From positions 1,288,303-1,352,302 of the forward strand of contig NZ_CP017834.1 of NCBI RefSeq assembly GCF_001907975.1: a stretch of DNA of 64,000 nt. The letters run 5' to 3'. The stretch is from Silvanigrella aquatica (GTDB taxonomy: Bacteria; Bdellovibrionota_B; Oligoflexia; Silvanigrellales; Silvanigrellaceae). The first letter of the stretch is position 1, and every line of letters begins with the position of its first letter. The position numbers were made by a program, and so were the translations under genes. This document shows, one piece after another, positions 24,971 through 35,379 of this stretch. The notes beneath the pieces are model-generated. The model saw only the letters and a program-made list of their open reading frames with translations. It was not told the origin of the DNA and ran no database searches.

Positions 24971-25948
24971 TTATTTCTTTTGGGCTAAAGAAATAATTTT
25001 TCCAACAATGAAGCTTTCAGGTAAAATACGTTTTAATTTTTCAAATTCATTTTGATCAATAACCAAAGCAAAACCCATTCCCATATTCCAAACAGTAAAG
25101 GCCTCATCATCAGAAATTTCTCCTAAAGTTTGAAAATATTTAATGATTGAGGGAACGGGGATTTTTGATTTATCAATGTCATATACTAATTTTTCAGGTA
25201 ATATGCGTGCAATATTTGTAAGTCCACCACCCGTTATGTGTGCCATGCCTTTTATTGTAATCTGTTTCTTTAAATTTAAAATATCTTTTACATAGAGTTT
25301 TGTCGGTTCTGTTAAATAATGTCCAATTGTTTTACCTTCAAATGGTGTTTCAAGAGTTAAATGATTGTCGGCCATGATTTTACGTACGAGAGAATAGCCA
25401 TTGGAATGAAAACCACTGCTAGGTAAACCAACAATAATGTCACTTTCCTTAATATTTTTTCCATCTATTATTTCTGCATTTTGAACTTCTCCCACGGCAA
25501 AACCAGCGAGATCAAATTTATTATTATCATAAAATCCTGGCATTTCGGCTGTTTCACCACCTAAAAGCAAACAACTTGAGTCTTGGCATGCTTTTACAAT
25601 TCCTTTAATAACGCGATGAGCCACATCGATATCCAGTTTTCCTGTAGCAAAATAATCGAGGAAAAAAAGGGGACGAGCCCCACAGACAATGAGATCATTC
25701 ACACTCATAGCAACGAGATCTTGTCCTAAATCTTCATAGCGCTGCATTTTTATTCCCAGTTCAAGTTTGGTACCAACGCCATCGGTACAGGCAACCAAGG
25801 AGCGTTCTTCATCCAATTTATAAATGCCCGCAAAGCCACCAATAGTAGGATTAATTTTTTTGATTTTATCTACCAGTTTTTCACCGGCAATAATGCTCAC
25901 TCCCGCTTTTTCATATGTGCTGCTTGAACCTGTGGATGTGCTTGTCAT
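24971..25948 (-). CDS. purM: Phosphoribosylformylglycinamidine cyclo-ligase (AIR synthetase)
   Basis: 325 residues, close to the usual 340. Motifs: TYEKAGVSIIAGEKLVDKI, FAGIYKL, ACTDGVGTKLELG (ATP/metal site), QDLVAMSVNDLIVCGARPLFFLDYFA, and LGGETAEMPGFY, GLPSSGFHSNGYSLVR, THITGGGL-type AHITGGGLTNIARILP. It closes the imidazole ring using ATP to give aminoimidazole ribonucleotide. Last gene of the minus-strand operon; its ATG overlaps the stop of purN by 4 bases. Confidence 0.97.
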   Translation of the reverse strand: MTSTSTGSSSTYEKAGVSIIAGEKLVDKIKKINPTIGGFAGIYKLDEERSLVACTDGVGTKLELGIKMQRYEDLGQDLVAMSVNDLIVCGARPLFFLDYFATGKLDIDVAHRVIKGIVKACQDSSCLLLGGETAEMPGFYDNNKFDLAGFAVGEVQNAEIIDGKNIKESDIIVGLPSSGFHSNGYSLVRKIMADNHLTLETPFEGKTIGHYLTEPTKLYVKDILNLKKQITIKGMAHITGGGLTNIARILPEKLVYDIDKSKIPVPSIIKYFQTLGEISDDEAFTVWNMGMGFALVIDQNEFEKLKRILPESFIVGKIISLAQKK

Positions 25949-26523
25949 AAAGTAACGTTCTCCTGTGAAATGATTTTTTTAATAGATTTAATGAGTAATT
26001 GGTGCTCCAGGGGGCGCACCCGCTCTTTTAATTGTTCTGTATTTTCAAAAGGAAATACAGGAAACGATATAAAATTTAATATTTTTCCGGAATCAAGTTC
26101 AGGAATTACTTCGTGAACAGTAAGTCCCCAGTTTGTTACTTTATTATCAACGGCATATTCATAAGCATGCGCTCCTTTATACAAATGCAAGGGAGCAGGA
26201 TGCAAATTAATTAAGAGGGGAGGGAAACTAAATTTATTTATTTCATTAAAAAAGATGTTTGTTAATACACGCATATAACCAGCAAGAACAATGACTTTAA
26301 TATCGGTTAAATGTTTTATAGATTGTAATAAAGCAATTTCATGTTCATTGCGACTTATAAAATTTTTATGCGGAACAACATACGAAGGAATGTTGCGTTG
26401 CTTTGCTTTTGCAATCACTTTTGCATTTTCAATATTACAGATTAATGCTTTTACTTTATTTGGAAAAGCATCAGCAATTGCTTCAAAATTTGTACCCGTT
26501 CCACTAGCTAAGACGACAATCAT
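25945..26523 (-). CDS. purN: Phosphoribosylglycinamide formyltransferase
   Basis: 192 residues. VVLASGTGTNFEAIADAF is the N-terminal phosphate loop; VLAGYMRVL, NLHPAPLHLYKGAHAYE (catalytic Asn-His) and GLTVHEVIPELDSGKIL (catalytic Asp) follow. The PSLLP block usual in PurN is PAPLH here, so it is a divergent member. It transfers a formyl group from 10-formyl-tetrahydrofolate to GAR. It starts 23 bases after the PurC-PurD fusion gene and overlaps purM. Confidence 0.93.
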   Translation of the reverse strand: MIVVLASGTGTNFEAIADAFPNKVKALICNIENAKVIAKAKQRNIPSYVVPHKNFISRNEHEIALLQSIKHLTDIKVIVLAGYMRVLTNIFFNEINKFSFPPLLINLHPAPLHLYKGAHAYEYAVDNKVTNWGLTVHEVIPELDSGKILNFISFPVFPFENTEQLKERVRPLEHQLLIKSIKKIISQENVTL

Positions 26524-26546
26524 TATAAATTTCTCATTCTCAATTT

Positions 26547-28874
26547 CTATTTTGAATTTTCATAGGAACATAATTCGGCCGCAATGTCTGTGCGAAAATG
26601 CGGCTGGGATAAAGTTCCATCTGAGTTTTTAAGTTGAATTTTATTCATAGCTATGTAGGCATTTTTTTGCGCTTCCTCAAAAGTTAATGCAGTTGCGGTG
26701 ACGCCAAAAGCACGCCCCCCCGTTGTGGAATTATCTGGTTCGATTGCGGTAGGAATAAATTCACAATTTAACTCTGAAAATTCGTTATTTTCAGGAATAA
26801 GAACTTCTCTTCTTGCCGCACTTTTTTCAGGATATTCTGGTGAAGCTCCGACAACAAAAACTCTTTTTAAATTATCATGGGAAAAAGCAGTGCCCGATTT
26901 TTCAGGAAATAAAAATGGCAAACCTTTTGCTGTTCGGTATAATTCCGTATAAAAATCACGCTGCAAACCTGGAAGTAATACTTGGGTTTCCGGATCTCCC
27001 AGCCGGCAATTATACTCTAAAAGCCAAGCGGTGTTATTTTTATCCACCATAAATCCAGCAAAAAGGAATCCTTGATAAGGCATATTTCTTTTTACCAACT
27101 CGCGCAGAGTTTTTGTAAATGAATCTTTAATTTGTTCCCTTAATTGAGAATTTAATTGCATAGGAGAAACTGTTCCCATACCTCCTGTATTAGGTCCTGT
27201 TTGCCCATTATTTCTGCGTTTATAATCGCGAGCTATAGGTAACAAACGAAAGTTTTCACCGTTGCAAAGGGCAATGGCCGAAATTTCTTCACCCGAGAGA
27301 GTTTCTTCAATAAGGAAACAAGGTTCCCCTTGTTTTTTACTATATGTAGGAGCATTAATTTGTGCCGATAAGCTTTCCCATTCATTTAAATTAATTTCAA
27401 TGGAATGAAGAGCTTCAATAACATCTTCTCGTTTAAATAAGACAAAAACACCTTTTCCTGCCGCAAGACTGTCGTATTTTATAACACAAGGTAATGAAAA
27501 ATTATTTGAACTGCCATTTTCGATAAAACAATGGAGTGTTTCTTTTAATTTTTTCCAAGTTATTATTGTTGAGTCTGCTGTTTTAATTCCAGCACTGATA
27601 ATAATTTCTTTACAAATAATTTTACTTGCTTCTAGAGAAGCACAGCCGAGCGAGGGAGCGAGAACGGGTATTTTAAATTCTTGACATGCGGCACTTATAC
27701 CTTGCGCAATAGGAAGCTCAGGCCCCGCTATGACAAGGCCAACGCTATTTTCCGCAGCGAATTTTGCAATATCGGAAACATTTGTTGACGGACATTCTTT
27801 ATACTTTGCGGTAAACCAATTTCTTTTTCCTGCGGCACAATAGACGCTATTCACCTCAGGTAATTTTGTAAATGAGGAATAAATAGAAAAGTCGCGTCCG
27901 CCATTTCCTGCGACAAGAATTTTTGCAGGCATAGTGGCAGAATCCATATATTCATTAAAAATATTTTTTGGAATAGGCCAATCAATTGAATAGGAATTGC
28001 AAATTTCAGAGGGAGTTACATTTCCTACAAAAGTTTCATATAGCTCAATGTATCTTTGAGAAATTTTGTGGGCTATTTCATCTGTTACTTTTTTGTCCGA
28101 AAAATAAGGATGATTTGCAGGATTTTCTTTAAAGTTTTCTGGTTTGCCTAATATTTTTATAAGTTCTTCACGTAAAAACTCTTTGGATAATTGCTTAGGG
28201 GAGGATAAATTTAAATTTTTGGCATACCAATAGCGAGAAGAATCGGGCGTGTGAATTTCATCTACAAGAATAATTTTATTTTGATACAATCCCATTTCAT
28301 ATTTTGTATCAACTAAAATGAGTCCACGTGATTGTGCTTCTTTTTCTCCAAATAAAAATAATTCAAGCGCCTTTTTTTCTATATAATTCCAATTTTCTTT
28401 TCCAACAATTTGTGCCGCTTGCTCACATGAAATAGGGCAATCATGGCCGGTTTCTGCTTTGGTTGTAGGAGTGAGAATCGGTTTTTCAAATTTTTGATTT
28501 TGGATCATACCTTCGGGTAACATAACACCATAAATTGAAAAAACGGCTGTAGCACCTTTTTCTTCATATAAACGCCAAAGACTTCCACTTAAATAGGAAC
28601 GAACAATAATTTCTATAGGAAAAACTTGTGCTTCTTTTACTAATAAATGAGTTTCGTCAAGACATCCTATTAAACTATTTTCAATAATATGTTTTGTTTT
28701 ATTAAAGTACCAAACTGAAATAGCTTGTAATATTTCTGCTTTTTTTTCAACTTCAAATGGGAATATGAAATCGAAGGCAGAAATACGTGGTGTTGTTTGA
28801 ATGATTCTTGTTTCGTTATTAAGAATAGCGCTATTGCGAACTTTTCCAATATATAGGCTTTGTATAAATGCCAT
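26547..28874 (-). CDS. purCD: PurC-PurD fusion: SAICAR synthetase + GAR synthetase
   Basis: One uninterrupted 775-codon frame. Residues 1 to about 312 are SAICAR synthetase of the longer type (IGKVRN, TTPRISAFDFIFPFEV, VEIIVRSYLSGS-type PIEIIVRSYLSGSLWR, LVDTKYEMG, VDEIHTPDSSRYW). From Met315 the chain is GAR synthetase: ILVAGNGGRD, VIAGPELPIAQGI, KYDSLAAGKGV, DYKRRNNGQTGPNTGGMG and EYNCRLGDPETQ. The GGREH motif of PurD reads GGRDF. The two enzymes catalyse non-consecutive steps (GAR formation; CAIR + Asp to SAICAR). The start ATG is preceded by a purine-rich leader; 14 bases separate it from pyrF. Confidence 0.95.
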   Translation of the reverse strand: MAFIQSLYIGKVRNSAILNNETRIIQTTPRISAFDFIFPFEVEKKAEILQAISVWYFNKTKHIIENSLIGCLDETHLLVKEAQVFPIEIIVRSYLSGSLWRLYEEKGATAVFSIYGVMLPEGMIQNQKFEKPILTPTTKAETGHDCPISCEQAAQIVGKENWNYIEKKALELFLFGEKEAQSRGLILVDTKYEMGLYQNKIILVDEIHTPDSSRYWYAKNLNLSSPKQLSKEFLREELIKILGKPENFKENPANHPYFSDKKVTDEIAHKISQRYIELYETFVGNVTPSEICNSYSIDWPIPKNIFNEYMDSATMPAKILVAGNGGRDFSIYSSFTKLPEVNSVYCAAGKRNWFTAKYKECPSTNVSDIAKFAAENSVGLVIAGPELPIAQGISAACQEFKIPVLAPSLGCASLEASKIICKEIIISAGIKTADSTIITWKKLKETLHCFIENGSSNNFSLPCVIKYDSLAAGKGVFVLFKREDVIEALHSIEINLNEWESLSAQINAPTYSKKQGEPCFLIEETLSGEEISAIALCNGENFRLLPIARDYKRRNNGQTGPNTGGMGTVSPMQLNSQLREQIKDSFTKTLRELVKRNMPYQGFLFAGFMVDKNNTAWLLEYNCRLGDPETQVLLPGLQRDFYTELYRTAKGLPFLFPEKSGTAFSHDNLKRVFVVGASPEYPEKSAARREVLIPENNEFSELNCEFIPTAIEPDNSTTGGRAFGVTATALTFEEAQKNAYIAMNKIQLKNSDGTLSQPHFRTDIAAELCSYENSK

Positions 28875-28888
28875 TTTAAAGCGCTCCC

Positions 28889-29674
28889 TTAAAAATATTG
28901 CTGTATCGTGATTAAATTTTCATTCATACTTTCAATAGGAATATTTCCTCCTGAAAAAATGGCACGGCTAAAAGGAAAAATAATTTCGTTAGGATGATTA
29001 GAACAATTGCGAATTACATTCCAATCAGAACTTTGCACCCCTAACCCTGGCGCTAATACGGACAAATTGCTTTCTTTTAATTCATCAGAAAATAGAACTT
29101 CATTGCGATTTGCGGCAACAACGACTCCGGTAGTGCAATATAATGACTCTTCTCCTTGAAATATTTCATTGCGGATTTCCGAACAAGCTAGTAGGGTTTT
29201 TTTCCAATTACTTTGAATAAAGGAAAGATGGCCTTGGCTCGATTCGCTTGTGGCACATAAAACAAAACTCCTCGCTTTTTTGCCACAATGTTTCGCGCCT
29301 TCTTCATAGGCCATTTGAATTGTTTTTTCACCTAAAAAGGGGCTTAAAGTAACACCGTGAGCACCTAGTGAATGAAAAACAAAATTTAAATATGCTTTAA
29401 AAGATGTTGAAATATCATTAAATTTAGCATCTAAAATAATAGTGTATTGTTTTTGAAAGCGTGCAATTAATTCTTCTAATAATAAAATACCACTACTGCC
29501 ATAAGAAAGAAAATAAGCTAATTGTGGTTTGATAACACGGTGCTCTAAAGAGCTCGAACAGAAATCAAGAATTTCCATGTGCTTATAGACGGAGTCACGA
29601 AAACTTTCCAAATCATTTTTATTAGGATTGGGATCGATACCTAGGCAAAGTTTTAAATTAGGATGATTTTTCAT
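28889..29674 (-). CDS. pyrF: Orotidine 5'-phosphate decarboxylase (type 2)
   Basis: 261 residues. LCLGIDPNP, VIKPQLAYFLSYGSSG and the catalytic DAKFNDIS (Asp-x-Lys-x-x-Asp kept; the family usually has DAKRGD), then GVTLSPFLG, VVVAANRNEV, LAPGLGVQ and PFSRAIF (phosphate loop, usually SR-A/G-I). It makes UMP from OMP. This pyrimidine gene sits inside the purine operon; its first 17 bases overlap the end of purK. Confidence 0.9.
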   Translation of the reverse strand: MKNHPNLKLCLGIDPNPNKNDLESFRDSVYKHMEILDFCSSSLEHRVIKPQLAYFLSYGSSGILLLEELIARFQKQYTIILDAKFNDISTSFKAYLNFVFHSLGAHGVTLSPFLGEKTIQMAYEEGAKHCGKKARSFVLCATSESSQGHLSFIQSNWKKTLLACSEIRNEIFQGEESLYCTTGVVVAANRNEVLFSDELKESNLSVLAPGLGVQSSDWNVIRNCSNHPNEIIFPFSRAIFSGGNIPIESMNENLITIQQYF

Positions 29675-30851
29675 TTAAGCCTTTCTCAAATCTTTCAGCG
29701 GCAAGAATATGTTCCCCATTATTTTGCGAATAGGAAACAAAGTGTCCCATTTTTCTATTTGTTTTTGCTTCTAATTTACCATAAAGAATAACATCTATAA
29801 TTTCGGGTTGATGTTGCCATGAACTCAAATTTAATTCACTTTTGTTACCTTGTGAGATCCAGCAGTCACCCAGTAAATTTCCCATGCAATAATAACCAGG
29901 ATGTAGTTTAGGTTGATGCAGGGGAAGATTCAAGAGAACCCGTGCATGAGCATCAAATTGGCTTAGGTTACAGGCATTTCGTGTAATGTGTCCCGAATTA
30001 TGTGGACGTGGTGCAAATTCATTTACATAAACATAAAAACCATTAACGCTATTTTGATGAGTGTAGTTACTTTTTTGTTTTGTTATGAAAAACTCTGTGG
30101 TGAGAAGTCCTACAACATTAAGTTTTTCAGCAGCTTTTATTGCAATATTTTTTAATTCATTTTGCACTGAGTCTGGTAATTGGGATGGGACAGTTGTGTG
30201 TTTCAAAATATGATGGGCATGAACATTGTCAAATATAGGAAAACAAACTGTATTTCCATTGAAGTCACGTGCCACAATACAGCTAGCTTCACATTCTATG
30301 TCAATTTTTTCTTCTGCAATGAGAGGGACAAAATTATCTTTTGTGAATTGATTTGCAAACTTATTTAAATCATTGTGATCGGCAATAAACCATTGTCCTT
30401 TGCCATCGTATCCACCAGTAGCTGTTTTTAATATAAACGGAAAGGATAAATGTTTTGTTGTTAAAGAAATATATTCGTAATTTTTAATTTCAAAAAAAGC
30501 GCAGACAGGAAATTGATTTTCTTTTAAAAAGTTTTTTTCATATATTCTATTTTGTGTTGTTGTGAGTGCATGAGCGGAAGGAATTAAGGGGGTGCTGGTT
30601 TCTTGAACCAATGAGTTTAATAATTCTGTTGAAACATTTTCAAATTCATAAGTTACAACGTCACATTTAGAGAAAAATTCTTTCAACTTATTAAAGTCAT
30701 TCCACTCTCCTTGGTAGTGATAAGGGGAACGAAAAAAAGAAGGGGAATGGGGATCGGGATCGTAAAACATAACCCTGGCTCCCAGCTTCATGAGGGATTC
30801 GCAAAGCATCCCTCCCAGTTGGCCACCTCCCAAAATGCCAATTGTTTTCAT
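29658..30851 (-). CDS. purK: N5-carboxyaminoimidazole ribonucleotide synthase
   Basis: 397 residues. TIGILGGGQLGGMLCESL at the start, an ATP-grasp core with ILKTATGGYDGKGQWFI, IDIECEASCIVARD, VGLLTTEFFIT and NEFAPRPHNSGHITRNACNLSQFDAHAR. It carboxylates AIR with bicarbonate and ATP. It follows purE by 6 bases and overlaps pyrF. Confidence 0.95.
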   Translation of the reverse strand: MKTIGILGGGQLGGMLCESLMKLGARVMFYDPDPHSPSFFRSPYHYQGEWNDFNKLKEFFSKCDVVTYEFENVSTELLNSLVQETSTPLIPSAHALTTTQNRIYEKNFLKENQFPVCAFFEIKNYEYISLTTKHLSFPFILKTATGGYDGKGQWFIADHNDLNKFANQFTKDNFVPLIAEEKIDIECEASCIVARDFNGNTVCFPIFDNVHAHHILKHTTVPSQLPDSVQNELKNIAIKAAEKLNVVGLLTTEFFITKQKSNYTHQNSVNGFYVYVNEFAPRPHNSGHITRNACNLSQFDAHARVLLNLPLHQPKLHPGYYCMGNLLGDCWISQGNKSELNLSSWQHQPEIIDVILYGKLEAKTNRKMGHFVSYSQNNGEHILAAERFEKGLNEKSS

Positions 30852-30857
30852 AACTGT

Positions 30858-31388
30858 TTATCCCTTTGTCTTTTTTCGATTTTTAATTAATATTTCTTGT
30901 ACAACTTCATTTCCTTCAAGTGCTTTTGCTGCTCTTTTTTCTCGCCAATCAGAAAGCTTTTGTAATAATTTTTTATTATCAAGAGCTAAAATTTGGATAG
31001 CGAATAAGGCGGCATTGGTGGCGCCCGCCTGCCCAATAGCAAAAGTAGCTGTGGGAATACCGCCTGGCATTTGTACAATAGATAAAAGGCTATCAATTCC
31101 TTTTAATGCTTTTGATTGTACAGGAACGGCTAAGACTGGAATTGTGGTTAAAGCACTGACCATTCCGGGAAGGTGGGCAGCGCCTCCTGCACCCGCAATA
31201 ATTAATTTTATTCCCTTATCAGCAGCTGATTTAGCAAAGTCATACATTAAATCGGGAGTTCTGTGTGCACTTATGACCTGTATGTCATAAGGTATTTCAA
31301 ATTCTATGAGAATACCTTCAGCATGTTTTAATGTTTCATAGTCGGAGTGACTGCCCATAATGATACTGACTACGTTTTTAGAATTCAT
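30858..31388 (-). CDS. purE: N5-carboxyaminoimidazole ribonucleotide mutase
   Basis: 176 residues. Class I Pur[74 protein letters not shown] and [17 protein letters not shown]. It converts N5-CAIR to CAIR, the partner step of PurK, encoded next. The gene begins 2 bases after purF ends. Confidence 0.96.
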   Translation of the reverse strand: MNSKNVVSIIMGSHSDYETLKHAEGILIEFEIPYDIQVISAHRTPDLMYDFAKSAADKGIKLIIAGAGGAAHLPGMVSALTTIPVLAVPVQSKALKGIDSLLSIVQMPGGIPTATFAIGQAGATNAALFAIQILALDNKKLLQKLSDWREKRAAKALEGNEVVQEILIKNRKKTKG

Positions 31389-31390
31389 TT

Positions 31391-32842
31391 TTACAACACT
31401 TCCCGCTTTTCAGCATAGCCTTTGGTTTGGGCAATTTCATCTTGATAGTTTCCTGTGAAGCACGCTGTGCACCAACCCCCATTTTCTTTTTCTTCTTTTT
31501 GCAATGTGGGTTTTTGTTGGAATTTTTGCATAACGGCGATGAGTTGTTCTTCAGATAAAAAGGCGAGAGTCTCAGATTTTAAGTGATCATTCATTTCGAG
31601 GGGAGTCATAATTTGGGCGAGGAGTTCTTTGCGTTTAGGAGTGTCAATCCCATAATAGCAGGGGTACTTTACAGGAGGAGAGGCGATACGCATATGAACT
31701 TCTTTAGCTCCCGCTTCATAAAGGAGTTCAATAATTTTGCGAGATGTTGTCCCTCGCACAATGCTGTCATCGATGACAACTACCTTTTTTCCCCGAACTG
31801 TCTCTCGTACAGGATTTAATTTTAAGCGGACTTTAAAATTCCGGACATTTTGTGTGGGTTCTATAAAAGTTCTTCCCACGTAGTGATTGCGAATAAGTCC
31901 AATTTTGTAGGGAATTCCAGAAGCGTGAGCATATCCCATAGCCATCGGAACACCACTGTCGGGGACGGCAATAACCATGTCGGCATCAACAGGGTTATTT
32001 TTTGCAAGGGCTTCGCCCATGGCAAAACGGGCATCATTTGCTAAAATATTCCATACCAGACTATCAGGTCTGGCAAAGTAAACATGCTCAAAAATGCATT
32101 TGGCATGTTGTCTTTTTAGACTTTGAAATGCAGTCAAATTAAAATAATGACTTTTCCTCTCGCCCGTTGCTAATTCAATAGAAAGAATTTCGCCAGGAGC
32201 GATGTCGCGAATGAAAGTGGCGCCGACGAGATCCATGGCGCAAGTTTCACTGGAAAGAACCCAACTTGGCAGTCCATTACTAGATTTTAATTTTCCTAAG
32301 GAGAGAGGGCGGTAGCCACAGGCATCGACCACAGCATACAAATGAGTTGGTGTTAAAATTAAAAGTGAAAAAGCACCGCAAAGTTCTTCAAAAGAATGCA
32401 TGAGCTTTTCCAAAAATGTGGCTTTATTGCTGCGTGCCATAATGTGGAGAATAAGTTCGGTATCTGCGGTGGCTTGTAAAATAGCACCAGAGTTTTCTAA
32501 GTGAGTGCGTAGTTCGTCTGAATTGACAATGTTTCCATTGTGAGAAAGGGAAACAGGAATTCCTCCAATGCGTGCTGTCAGGGGTTGAATATTGGCGCCA
32601 ATATTGCCACCCGCCGTACTGTAGCGGACATGACCTAACGCGTGATTGCCTTCAAGTTTGACAAGTTGTTCTTCTTTAAAGACATCAGAGACAAGTCCTG
32701 CGTTGCGGTGTGTGTGAATGACGTTTTCATCTGTGCAGGAAATTCCTGCACTTTCTTGGCCGCGGTGCTGTAGGGCAAAGAGACCAAGGTAAGCAATTTT
32801 TGAAGCGTTTTCTGTGTTTGTAACTCCAAAAACTCCGCACAT
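31391..32842 (-). CDS. purF: Amidophosphoribosyltransferase
   Basis: 483 residues. The catalytic Cys is residue 2 (MCGVFGV), so no propeptide needs removal, unlike the Bacillus enzyme. [11 protein letters not shown], the PRPP loop [18 protein letters not shown] and the conserved [13 protein letters not shown] follow. Cysteines at CIFEHVYF, at PCYYGIDTP and at [11 protein letters not shown] correspond to the 4Fe-4S ligands of the Bacillus-type enzyme, so an oxygen-labile cluster is likely. It commits PRPP to the purine pathway. Its start codon overlaps the purL stop by one base. Confidence 0.97.
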   Translation of the reverse strand: MCGVFGVTNTENASKIAYLGLFALQHRGQESAGISCTDENVIHTHRNAGLVSDVFKEEQLVKLEGNHALGHVRYSTAGGNIGANIQPLTARIGGIPVSLSHNGNIVNSDELRTHLENSGAILQATADTELILHIMARSNKATFLEKLMHSFEELCGAFSLLILTPTHLYAVVDACGYRPLSLGKLKSSNGLPSWVLSSETCAMDLVGATFIRDIAPGEILSIELATGERKSHYFNLTAFQSLKRQHAKCIFEHVYFARPDSLVWNILANDARFAMGEALAKNNPVDADMVIAVPDSGVPMAMGYAHASGIPYKIGLIRNHYVGRTFIEPTQNVRNFKVRLKLNPVRETVRGKKVVVIDDSIVRGTTSRKIIELLYEAGAKEVHMRIASPPVKYPCYYGIDTPKRKELLAQIMTPLEMNDHLKSETLAFLSEEQLIAVMQKFQQKPTLQKEEKENGGWCTACFTGNYQDEIAQTKGYAEKREVL

Positions 32843-35373
32843 TATGTTGTTTCCTTATCTGCACAAGAAAGTGTTTCAAAGTAACGTTTGAGTGATTTTG
32901 AATAGAGACTGTGAACAGTGTTAAAATCACACAATGGCATTTTTATACTAGATTGTATAGATTTTAGATAGCCAACTTTTGAAATAATTAAATTTTTAAT
33001 ATCTTGTTTTAAAAATTCATCGGCAGATTCTTGGGATTCAAATCCCACAATAAATCCCATGTTACCTTCTGCAAAAAGTTCTTTTGTAGAAGTTTTCCAA
33101 ATTTGACTTGTGACTTCTAAGTTGCATTGTGATTTTAAGGCGCTCGAAACTAAGGAGCCTAACATACCACCATGACCAATAGGAAAGCACATTTTAGGTG
33201 TGAATTTTGTAATAGAGGAAAGAATAAATCGCCATAATTCTTTTTCAAGTTTTATATTCACTATAGGGCAGTTTGAATTTTCACCACCGATTAACCATGC
33301 TGTTTGTGATGCTTCATAGCTTGAGTGATTAAAGACACCTCCATAGGCAACATGATAAAGTACCACAGAATTTTTATCTGCATTTTCAAAGTAGCGATTT
33401 GGTAAGGAATCTAATGGAACTTTAGCAATATCATCGATGCGTCCTACAATGCCAAGCATAGGTGTAGGGGGGATGGGTTTACCCGATGTTTGATTATTTA
33501 AACTCACATTGCCGCTGACCACAGGAATATGAAGTTCTTTGGCAATAAGGTTCAGACCGTCTACGGCATCGGAGATTTGGCGCATGACCTCAGGAGATTT
33601 TGGACTGCCAAAGTTAAGGCAATCCGTCATAGCAAGAGGAACGGCACCTGTTGCTACAACTTTGCGTGCTATTTTTAGAGCAGAAGCGGCAGAACCTTCA
33701 TAAGGGTTGAGTTCAACCCAGCGTTCTTCACATCCGCCTGCAGCCGCAATGCCAATGCGTGTTGAATTTCCCAAAGCATCTTGTTCTTGGGCATATTGAG
33801 GCAGTCTAACCACGCCCGCTGCTGCCGATTGCATAGCGCCACATCCTGCTACGGTGTTACCTTGCACTGTAGAACAGTAATTATGGTAAACAGGGGAGCG
33901 ATCAGCATGTGCTGGATGAGAAAATAATTTAGAAATAAATTTAGGATATTTTTCAACAAAATTTTCAAGATTGATATTATTTAAAATATCTTTATGCGCA
34001 TTTTGATTTAAAATATTTAAAGATAAAGAAGGTTTATGAGTGTCTTTTTCGCCATGCCAAGCGGTTTCAGCAGTCTCATTTTTAAGTATTTTATGATTAT
34101 TTAAATACTCTTCTCTACTTTGCAGAGGCCATTCATTACGAGGCGCTTCTTCAACTAAAATAGGAACAGGAGTTGCCGTAACAATTTTATTATCAAATAC
34201 ACAGGTAAATAAACCGGTGTGGTTGACTTTACCAATAACTGCGTAAGAAATATTGAATTTTTCAAGTTCTGAAAGAACAGCTGTCATGTTATGAGGTGCT
34301 ACCGCACAGAGCATGCGCTCTTGAGATTCACTCAATAAAATTTCCCAAGCTTGCATGTTGCTGGCGCGTTGCGGTACTTTGTTGAGATCGATAACAACAC
34401 CACAACCAGAGCGTCCCGCCATTTCAACAGAACTTGATGTGAGTCCAGCGGCACCCATGTCTTGCAGACCCACGGTTAGTTTCTTTTCAATTAAAGACAA
34501 AGTCGCTTCCAGTAAGACTTTTTCCGCAAAAGGGTCGCCCACTTGAACTGTGGGTTTTAATGTAGCTCCGGCTGCGGAAAATTCGGAACTGCTCATAGTC
34601 GCGCCATGAACTCCATCGCGTCCTGTTGCCGAACCAAAATAAATTAAAACATTTTCATTTTCTGGAAAGAGAGTTTCATTTATTTCTTTAGTTACTTCTG
34701 TTGTTACTTTAATATTTGGAATAATTTTTGCAGATTTTTGTTTTAATAGGCTTACTTCTTCTTCGCTAGCTTCGGAAAGTATGCCTTTAAATATTTTGTC
34801 TTTATGAACTATTCCTGCGCTAAAAGCATTAACAAGAATATTTTTGCTGTAATTATGGTGAAAACTGATGTCTCCACTCACTGTAGGAACTCCTACAGAA
34901 TTTCCATAATCACCAATACCGCGTACTGTGTCACGAAGTAATGATGCATTCCATGTGCCTTCACCGAATCGCAAACAATTTAAGCCGACAATGGGATTCG
35001 CGCCCATGCAGAACACATCGCGTAAAATACCACCCACTCCTGTTGCTGCTCCTTGATAAGGTTCCAAGTAGCTAGGGTGGTTGTGTGATTCCATTTTAAA
35101 AGCAATACCATAATCTTTATTAATAGCGATAACGCCGGCATTTTCTCCAGGTCCTTGAATGACCCAAGGTTCTTCGGTGTGGAATCTTTTTAAATGCACA
35201 CGTGAAGATTTATAGGAACAGTGTTCACTCCAAAGAGCACCGCATACAGCGAGTTCTTCTGAGGAAGGAAGACGTCCTAGTTGTTTGCAAAACTTATTGA
35301 GTTCTTCTTCATTTAAACCAAAATGTTTTGCTTTTTCTTTAATTTCATTTGTAATGAGGGTTTGATCAAACAT
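32842..35373 (-). CDS. purL: Phosphoribosylformylglycinamidine synthase subunit PurL (small type)
   Basis: 843 residues: the small PurL that needs separate PurQ and PurS, not the 1295-residue one-piece enzyme. ALWSEHCSYKSSR, MESHNHPSYLEPYQGAATGVGG, DIFCMGA-type DVFCMGANPI, GRDGVHGATMSS and LQDMGAAGLTSSSVEMA (ATP site). It is about 100 residues longer than the Bacillus protein; one extra stretch lies near residues 185-225 (KGILSEASEEEVSLLKQKSA and on). It aminates FGAR with ATP, using ammonia from PurQ. Confidence 0.96.
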   Translation of the reverse strand: MFDQTLITNEIKEKAKHFGLNEEELNKFCKQLGRLPSSEELAVCGALWSEHCSYKSSRVHLKRFHTEEPWVIQGPGENAGVIAINKDYGIAFKMESHNHPSYLEPYQGAATGVGGILRDVFCMGANPIVGLNCLRFGEGTWNASLLRDTVRGIGDYGNSVGVPTVSGDISFHHNYSKNILVNAFSAGIVHKDKIFKGILSEASEEEVSLLKQKSAKIIPNIKVTTEVTKEINETLFPENENVLIYFGSATGRDGVHGATMSSSEFSAAGATLKPTVQVGDPFAEKVLLEATLSLIEKKLTVGLQDMGAAGLTSSSVEMAGRSGCGVVIDLNKVPQRASNMQAWEILLSESQERMLCAVAPHNMTAVLSELEKFNISYAVIGKVNHTGLFTCVFDNKIVTATPVPILVEEAPRNEWPLQSREEYLNNHKILKNETAETAWHGEKDTHKPSLSLNILNQNAHKDILNNINLENFVEKYPKFISKLFSHPAHADRSPVYHNYCSTVQGNTVAGCGAMQSAAAGVVRLPQYAQEQDALGNSTRIGIAAAGGCEERWVELNPYEGSAASALKIARKVVATGAVPLAMTDCLNFGSPKSPEVMRQISDAVDGLNLIAKELHIPVVSGNVSLNNQTSGKPIPPTPMLGIVGRIDDIAKVPLDSLPNRYFENADKNSVVLYHVAYGGVFNHSSYEASQTAWLIGGENSNCPIVNIKLEKELWRFILSSITKFTPKMCFPIGHGGMLGSLVSSALKSQCNLEVTSQIWKTSTKELFAEGNMGFIVGFESQESADEFLKQDIKNLIISKVGYLKSIQSSIKMPLCDFNTVHSLYSKSLKRYFETLSCADKETT

Positions 35374-35379
35374 AGGTAT

